Part shown: piece after piece, positions 59,407 through 64,000 of the stretch
Position numbering within the stretch: position 1 is the first letter of the stretch
How the letters are laid out: each line of letters starts with the position of its first letter
From: Roseinatronobacter sp052379845
Lineage (GTDB): Bacteria > Pseudomonadota > Alphaproteobacteria > Rhodobacterales > Rhodobacteraceae
DNA length: 64,000 nucleotides
Strand: one strand, 5' to 3'
NCBI GenBank assembly: GCA_052379845.1
Contig: JBQTCF010000022.1
Notes under the pieces: generated by a model
The model's database searches: none
What the model saw: the letters and a program-made list of their open reading frames with translations, nothing else
Told to the model about the DNA's origin: nothing
Program-made: the position numbers and the translations under genes

Positions 59407-61268
59407 GCGGTCATGTTAACGCCCGTTCAGACGCTGAACTGCTTCCGCCGGGCGTGCTTGCGCAGACAGCAGCGCCGGGTCCGCGACCGCGCCAATGGCT
59501 GCCCGGTCTTATTGTTTTTCTGCTTTTCGGAGTGGTGATTTCGGCGGTATCTTTTGCACGCCTGCCGCTTCCGCCGGACGCCCTGAAGCTGGACGTGGCA
59601 CGGGTCAGCCTTGATGTCGGTGCGTTTGAGCAAGTCGAGCTGCCGCATCGCTGGCAGAACGCCGGAGAGTGGGGCACGACCTTGGCCAGCTACAGCGTGA
59701 CCCTGCCACGAATACCGGGCGAGGGGGCGGTTTTGCTGATCCCGGGCGCGCGCCATGATCTGACTGTCACCTTGGACGGGCGCGAGTTGCTGCCCGGGCA
59801 TACGGGACTCGGGGCCGTTGCCGCCCTGGGCGCGACCTATGCCTTTCGCCTGCCACCGGTCGAAAGCGCGCAGTCCGAAATCGTGCTGCGGCTGCAACGG
59901 ACTTCTGGCTATGCGCCGGGCTACCTGTCCGAACTTTATCTAGCGACAGAGCAGGAGTTTGAACCGCTGCGCCAGATTTGGAGGTTGGCGCAGTCGGATC
60001 TTCATCTGGCGATCCAGGTGCTGCATGGCACAGTGCTGATTAGCGTCGTGATGATGTGGCTATGGCGCAGGAACGACCCGGTCTTTGGATGGATGGCACT
60101 TCTGGCCGGAACCTCGTTCCTGTCCGATCAACTTCTGATGGCGTTTGCTGTGCTGGAGGTGCGTCTGTTTGCGCTCTCGGGCTTCGGCATCATCTCTTTC
60201 GCCCTTGCGCTGGCCCTGATCAACGCACCCCGCCCGCGCGCGCTGAAGGTGGCAATCATGCTGGTGCCAACGCTGTTGGTGGTGATAGCGCAAATCGACC
60301 TTCTGCCCGCGGTTCCGGCCTTTGCGTTCAGCGGGCTGCTGGCAGTGAGCCTGTGTCTGGCGGGGGCGGTGCTTCTGCTTCGATATGCATGGCACCACCG
60401 CGAATGGGATCGCGCCGCGATGGCGGGCTTCTACCTGTCCACCGTCTGGTTTGGACTGCATGATTTCGGTATCGCATTGGGGTGGATCGACGGCGCGCGG
60501 TTTTTGAGTCAGGACATGCGTGTTCTTGGCTTATTAGTTGCTCTGTTTCTGCTGCTGCGCTGGCTGGCCCACAGTCTTGACGCGGTCGATCAGGCCAATG
60601 TCACACTTGTGCAAAAACTGGCCGAACAGAGGCGCGAACTGCATGAGCTGCACCTCAACGAGCGGCGCCGGGTCCATGAAGCGGCCCTTGCCGATGAGCG
60701 TCAGCGCCTGATACGCGATCTGCATGACGGCCTGAGCGGGCATCTCGTTTCGATCATCGCCCAAAGCGAAGTCGGCACTTGTGATGCGCGCCAGATCGAG
60801 GACACGGCGCGTCACGCGCTCGAGGACTTGCGGCTGGTGATTAACGCATTGGATCTGGAAGATGATGACCTGCGCCTGGCGCTGTCTGGATTGCGCGAAA
60901 GGGTTGAACCGCAGATGAGCCGATTGGGCATCAAACTTGATTGGTCAATGGTGGATCTGCCTGAAGTGCGCGGCATAAAGCCCGGCAATTCACTGGCGAT
61001 CCTTCGCATTCTGCAAGAGGCGCTTACAAATGCCGTCAAGCACGGCCTGGGTGGTCCTATCCGTGTCGCGGCCCATCCTTTCGGGGATGATCGGGTGTGC
61101 CTGTCTGTTTCGAACCCAAGCGCCCCGGCGCGTGAACAAGGGTGCGGCCATGGCATGCGCAATATGCAATCCCGCGCATCAGAATTGGGTGGTGAGGTCC
61201 GGTTTTCCAACACTTCTGGGCGCGCGACGCTGCAATTGATCGTTCCGAAGGTCCTGCACCCAAGATGA
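59403..61268 (+). CDS. 7TMR-DISM-type sensor histidine kinase (NarX/DegS class)
   Basis: The 621-residue protein has an N-terminal membrane anchor (LPGLIVFLLFGVVISAVSFA), an extracytoplasmic jelly-roll-like domain (residues about 55-190), seven hydrophobic segments (about 205-400), a HisKA_3 dimerisation region with the phospho-acceptor in LIRDLHDGLSGHLV (His about 440), and a HATPase with EALTNAVKHG and GCGHGMRNMQSRASELGG. The order matches 7TM sensors with a carbohydrate-binding-like outer domain. It starts with GTG overlapping the regulator stop. Confidence 0.9.
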   Translation: MSGHVNARSDAELLPPGVLAQTAAPGPRPRQWLPGLIVFLLFGVVISAVSFARLPLPPDALKLDVARVSLDVGAFEQVELPHRWQNAGEWGTTLASYSVTLPRIPGEGAVLLIPGARHDLTVTLDGRELLPGHTGLGAVAALGATYAFRLPPVESAQSEIVLRLQRTSGYAPGYLSELYLATEQEFEPLRQIWRLAQSDLHLAIQVLHGTVLISVVMMWLWRRNDPVFGWMALLAGTSFLSDQLLMAFAVLEVRLFALSGFGIISFALALALINAPRPRALKVAIMLVPTLLVVIAQIDLLPAVPAFAFSGLLAVSLCLAGAVLLLRYAWHHREWDRAAMAGFYLSTVWFGLHDFGIALGWIDGARFLSQDMRVLGLLVALFLLLRWLAHSLDAVDQANVTLVQKLAEQRRELHELHLNERRRVHEAALADERQRLIRDLHDGLSGHLVSIIAQSEVGTCDARQIEDTARHALEDLRLVINALDLEDDDLRLALSGLRERVEPQMSRLGIKLDWSMVDLPEVRGIKPGNSLAILRILQEALTNAVKHGLGGPIRVAAHPFGDDRVCLSVSNPSAPAREQGCGHGMRNMQSRASELGGEVRFSNTSGRATLQLIVPKVLHPR

Positions 61269-61578
61269 TGAGGGTTTGAACCTGCGCTCAAAAGGCGACT
61301 GGTCCAGCAGATCCAGCCCAAACGATTGAGGTGAGGGGAAATTGACGCAGCAGCCTGCTATCGGCAAGGGTTGGCATTGAAGCACCGCTTGCCAGCGGAG
61401 CAGGGCGTTCGAGGCGCGCAGGTCATCTTGGTCACGCTCGCGCGTTTTGCGAAATGCACCAACTTGATGCATCGCAAGGACGGGTTCTCGCTCAGCTGTT
61501 ATCTTGATCTCCAAGGCATTTCACGCTTGTCCGCTTTCTACTTGCGAAACGGGCGGGCCTTTGCACCGAGGAGGCATC
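61269..61578. other. intergenic region upstream of ftsH
   Basis: These 310 bases contain no supported gene. I saw no FNR-type TTGAT-N4-ATCAA box and no clear heat-shock promoter. Confidence 0.35.
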
Positions 61579-63459
61579 ATGAACACACCAAAGATGCCGC
61601 CGCCACCTGGACAGCCCGACGAACCGGGACTGGCGCGGATGCTCTGGCTGGTTGTTTTCGGGTTCGTCGCGTTGACAGTCTTGCTGACGCAGCAACCGGG
61701 CGCACCCGGTGCCACGGTGACTGTGTCCTACAGTGAGGTGAAAACCCTGATCCGCAATGGTGACGTGCGCGAGGTGACACTTCAGGAAACGGCCATCGTC
61801 GCCCTGCTGCATGACCAAAGGGCCGACGGTGTTCAGCGCGTGCGCGCCATCACGCCAGCGCAGCCCGACCCCACGCTTTTGCCGCTGCTGGAGGAGATGG
61901 GCGTCACCGTGACGGCTGAAGCCCCGCGCGCGCCCTCGACACTGATCTGGTTCTTGCCGTGGATCCTGATCATCGCCGTCTACTTCTTGCTGCGCCGTCG
62001 GCTGACGGGCGGCATGGGCGGTGGTGTGGGCGGCATGGGCGATTTCCTCAGCGGTCGATCCTCGAAACCCGCCAAACTGACCAGCAAGGTCACATTTGCC
62101 GATGTCGCAGGTCAGGACGAAGCCAAGCGCGAAGTGTCCGAATTGGTCGAATTCCTGCGCGATCCCGACCGTTTCCAGCGTGTGGGTGCCACCGTGCCGC
62201 ATGGTGTGCTGCTGATGGGCCCGCCCGGCACCGGCAAGACGCTTCTGGCGCGCGCATTGGCTGGCGAGGCGGATGTGCCGTTTTTCTCGACCTCCGGGTC
62301 GGAATTCGTGGAAATGTTCGTGGGGGTTGGCGCGGGGCGCGTGCGCAAGATGTTTGAAGCCGCGCGCAAGCACGCGCCTGCGATCATTTTCATCGACGAG
62401 TTGGACAGTATCGGACGCACGCGCGGCACGGGTCTGGGGGGTGGCCATGACGAACGCGAGCAGACGCTGAACCAGATATTGGCCGAACTCGACGGGTTCA
62501 GCGCGCGCGAAGCCGTGGTCGTGCTGGCCGCCACCAACCGCCCCGATGTGCTGGACCCTGCGCTGCTGCGTCCGGGGCGGTTTGACCGGCATGTCACCTT
62601 GTCGCTGCCCGACAAGGACGCGCGCCGCGCGATTTTGAATGTGCATATCAAGGGCCTGCCTTTGCATAGTGACGTCGATCTGGATCAGGTCGCGGCGGGC
62701 ACGCCGGGCTTTTCCGGGGCCGACCTGAAGAACCTGCTGAATGAAGCCGCGATCACCGCAGCGCGCCGCCGGGCTGGTGACATCACCCATGCCGACCTGG
62801 ACGAGGCCCGCGACAAGGTGATGATGGGCACAGTGCGCACGCTGGCCATCCAGCCCGATGAGCGCCACCGGCTGGCTGTTCATGAGGCGGGCCACACGGC
62901 GGCGGCCTTCTACAACCCAGGCGGTGATCCGATCTACAAGGTTACGATTATCCCGCGCGGGCGCAGCCTTGGCAGCACGCATATGTTGCCCACCCATGAC
63001 CGCCATACCCTCTCGGAGGCGTATCTGCGCGCGCAACTTGTCACGCTGCTGGCCGGGCGGGCGGCGGAAAAGCTGCTGCTTGGTTCGGTCAGTTCGGGCG
63101 CGGATGATGACATTCGCCGCGCCACTTCATTGGCGCGCTCGATGGTTGCGCGTTGGGGGATGGACCCCGAAATCGGCCCGGTTGATCTGCGCGACAGCGA
63201 AGATCATCCTTTCCTTGGCCAACAGATCGCGCAACCGCGCAGCTATTCGGACGACACCGCCACGCGCGTGGATCAGGCTGTGATGGCACTACTTCAGGAT
63301 GCCGAAGCGCAGGCCACTGTATTGATCAAGGACCATGGCGCGCAGATCACCCGCCTTGTCGCGCGGCTGGAAACCGAAGAAACCCTTGATCTGTCTGCCA
63401 TTCGGCAATGCCTAGACCCGGATAGCAAGATCACACCCTTTACCAGAAACAGGACATAA
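61579..63459 (+). CDS. FtsH-family ATP-dependent zinc metalloprotease
   Basis: The 626-residue protein has two membrane segments (residues about 17-36 and 117-136), a glycine-rich linker (GGMGGGVGGMG), an AAA domain with Walker A GPPGTGKT (about 214) and Walker B AIIFIDELDSIG, the second-region-of-homology arginines (TNRPDVLDPALLRPGRFDR), and the protease zinc site HEAGH (about 435). It degrades membrane and soluble proteins. Its neighbours differ from the usual tilS-ftsH-folP arrangement, so this is probably a second FtsH. The start follows GAGGAGGCATC. Confidence 0.93.
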   Translation: MNTPKMPPPPGQPDEPGLARMLWLVVFGFVALTVLLTQQPGAPGATVTVSYSEVKTLIRNGDVREVTLQETAIVALLHDQRADGVQRVRAITPAQPDPTLLPLLEEMGVTVTAEAPRAPSTLIWFLPWILIIAVYFLLRRRLTGGMGGGVGGMGDFLSGRSSKPAKLTSKVTFADVAGQDEAKREVSELVEFLRDPDRFQRVGATVPHGVLLMGPPGTGKTLLARALAGEADVPFFSTSGSEFVEMFVGVGAGRVRKMFEAARKHAPAIIFIDELDSIGRTRGTGLGGGHDEREQTLNQILAELDGFSAREAVVVLAATNRPDVLDPALLRPGRFDRHVTLSLPDKDARRAILNVHIKGLPLHSDVDLDQVAAGTPGFSGADLKNLLNEAAITAARRRAGDITHADLDEARDKVMMGTVRTLAIQPDERHRLAVHEAGHTAAAFYNPGGDPIYKVTIIPRGRSLGSTHMLPTHDRHTLSEAYLRAQLVTLLAGRAAEKLLLGSVSSGADDDIRRATSLARSMVARWGMDPEIGPVDLRDSEDHPFLGQQIAQPRSYSDDTATRVDQAVMALLQDAEAQATVLIKDHGAQITRLVARLETEETLDLSAIRQCLDPDSKITPFTRNRT

Positions 63460-63462
63460 TCC

Positions 63463-64000
63463 ATGCCGCCCCGTCGCCCCAAGCCGCCGAAAAGCAAACT
63501 TGACCCTCCCGCCGTGACGCAGCTACCGATAATGACGCCGCCCACTGCGCCCGAACCGAAACAGTCACATCAGAATTTTGATCGTGCCGCGCGCGGTGTC
63601 ATGGCAAAGCTCAGCGGTGGTGTGTCAAACCACGCTTTTATCGAGGCCTGGAGCGACTGGGCGCAGCATATGGCGCGCTCACCGGGTCGGCAGTTGGAAC
63701 TGATGGAGCATGCACAGCGCAACGCACTGAAGCTGTTGGCCAGTGTGACTGATCGTGATGCCCAACCGCCCTTCGCGCCGAAACCCTATGACCACCGTTT
63801 CACGCATCCCGACTGGCAAAAGCCGCCGTTTCAGATGTGGCAACAGGGGTTTCTGGCGATGCAGGACTGGTGGGATCATGCGACCGAACCCATGCGTGGC
63901 CTGTGCCGTGAAGATGCCGAACGCGCGCGTTTTCTGGCCCGTCAGACACTTGATCTGGTCGCGCCGTCCAATTTCCCGTGGCTCAACCCCGAAATCATCG
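63463..64000 (+). CDS. phaC: PHA synthase (PhaC), N-terminal part, cut by the window edge
   Basis: The ATG at 63463 starts three bases after the ftsH stop and the frame stays open to the end (179 residues). The visible part is MPPRRPKPPKSKLDPP..., then DHRFTHPDWQKPPFQMWQQGFLAMQDWWD and ARFLARQTLDLVAPSNFPWLNPEI. The motif series DxRF..P.W, QxYL-like and SPSNFP-NPE is characteristic of the N-terminal domain of polyhydroxyalkanoate polymerase; the catalytic lipase-like box lies further downstream. The close spacing suggests co-transcription with ftsH. Confidence 0.85.
   Translation, partial: MPPRRPKPPKSKLDPPAVTQLPIMTPPTAPEPKQSHQNFDRAARGVMAKLSGGVSNHAFIEAWSDWAQHMARSPGRQLELMEHAQRNALKLLASVTDRDAQPPFAPKPYDHRFTHPDWQKPPFQMWQQGFLAMQDWWDHATEPMRGLCREDAERARFLARQTLDLVAPSNFPWLNPEII

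Noticed and set aside
61492..63036. 514-codon open frame on the minus strand
   Set aside because: It is antisense to ftsH; composition is His/Gln/Arg-rich and no domain is recognisable.
1..64000. tRNA, rRNA or CRISPR features
   Set aside because: Reading both strands showed no cloverleaf with TTCGAATC-type arm in context, no rRNA signature and no regularly spaced direct repeats.

Overview
The window looks like chromosomal DNA of an alphaproteobacterium of the Rhodobacterales (Roseobacter/Rhodobacter type). This is inferred from the GC-rich codon use, densely packed operons with ATGA/GTGA start-stop overlaps, several TRAP and tripartite-tricarboxylate (TTT) importers, the NasT/NasS-controlled nitrate assimilation layout, and gene families typical of that group. 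No rRNA, tRNA or CRISPR array was recognised.

Layout. (1) 1-105: end of an IS3-type insertion sequence cut by the window edge. (2) 157-8277: a molybdenum hydroxylase (coxM-S-L order, plus coxG) transcribed with a DctPQM TRAP importer, with a divergent TetR regulator. (3) 8571-14377: a TctCBA importer, an RraA-like protein and a 2-hydroxyacid dehydrogenase, divergent from a LysR regulator. (4) 14649-19774: a redox/methyltransfer cluster containing FolB-like, PNPOx-like, TIGR03643, renalase-like FAD, NnrU/MddA-like, UbiG-like, DUF4149 and SDR proteins. (5) 20065-22614: a hybrid histidine kinase. (6) 23478-24814: the divergent qorB/HxlR pair. (7) 25186-28738: a PLP ammonia-lyase, M24 peptidase and Asp/Glu-racemase operon with a divergent Lrp regulator. 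(8) 29295-30659: a flavin amine oxidase.

(9) 30978-44878 is the clearest system: nasT-nasS, a leader, then nrtA-nrtB-nrtCD-nirB-nirD-nasA-trpD2-like-cysG. It covers nitrate uptake, reduction to ammonium and siroheme supply. The leader upstream of nrtA carries two hexaloop hairpins with A at position 1 and G at position 4, the second overlapping a strong intrinsic terminator. This is the expected target of the ANTAR antiterminator NasT.

(10) 45195-54714 is a sugar-acid (idonate/gluconate-like) catabolic region: a second TRAP importer, idnD, a 2-ketoacid reductase, an idnO-like SDR, a beta-hydroxyacid dehydrogenase, a LacI regulator and two small alpha/beta-barrel proteins. Three near-identical 16-bp operators sit at its promoters. 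Two genes there are decayed: an IlvD/Edd-type sugar-acid dehydratase broken by frameshifts and deletions, and an SDR stopped by an amber codon.

(11) 54848-64000: yaeQ, a FabI-like protein that has lost all catalytic residues, a cyclic-nucleotide-domain patatin lipase, a NarL/7TM-sensor two-component pair, an FtsH protease and the start of a PHA synthase. This suggests a membrane-lipid, storage and stress module.

Four copies of an about 100-bp structured intergenic repeat (two in each orientation) lie at 23376, 28855, 45053 and 48744.
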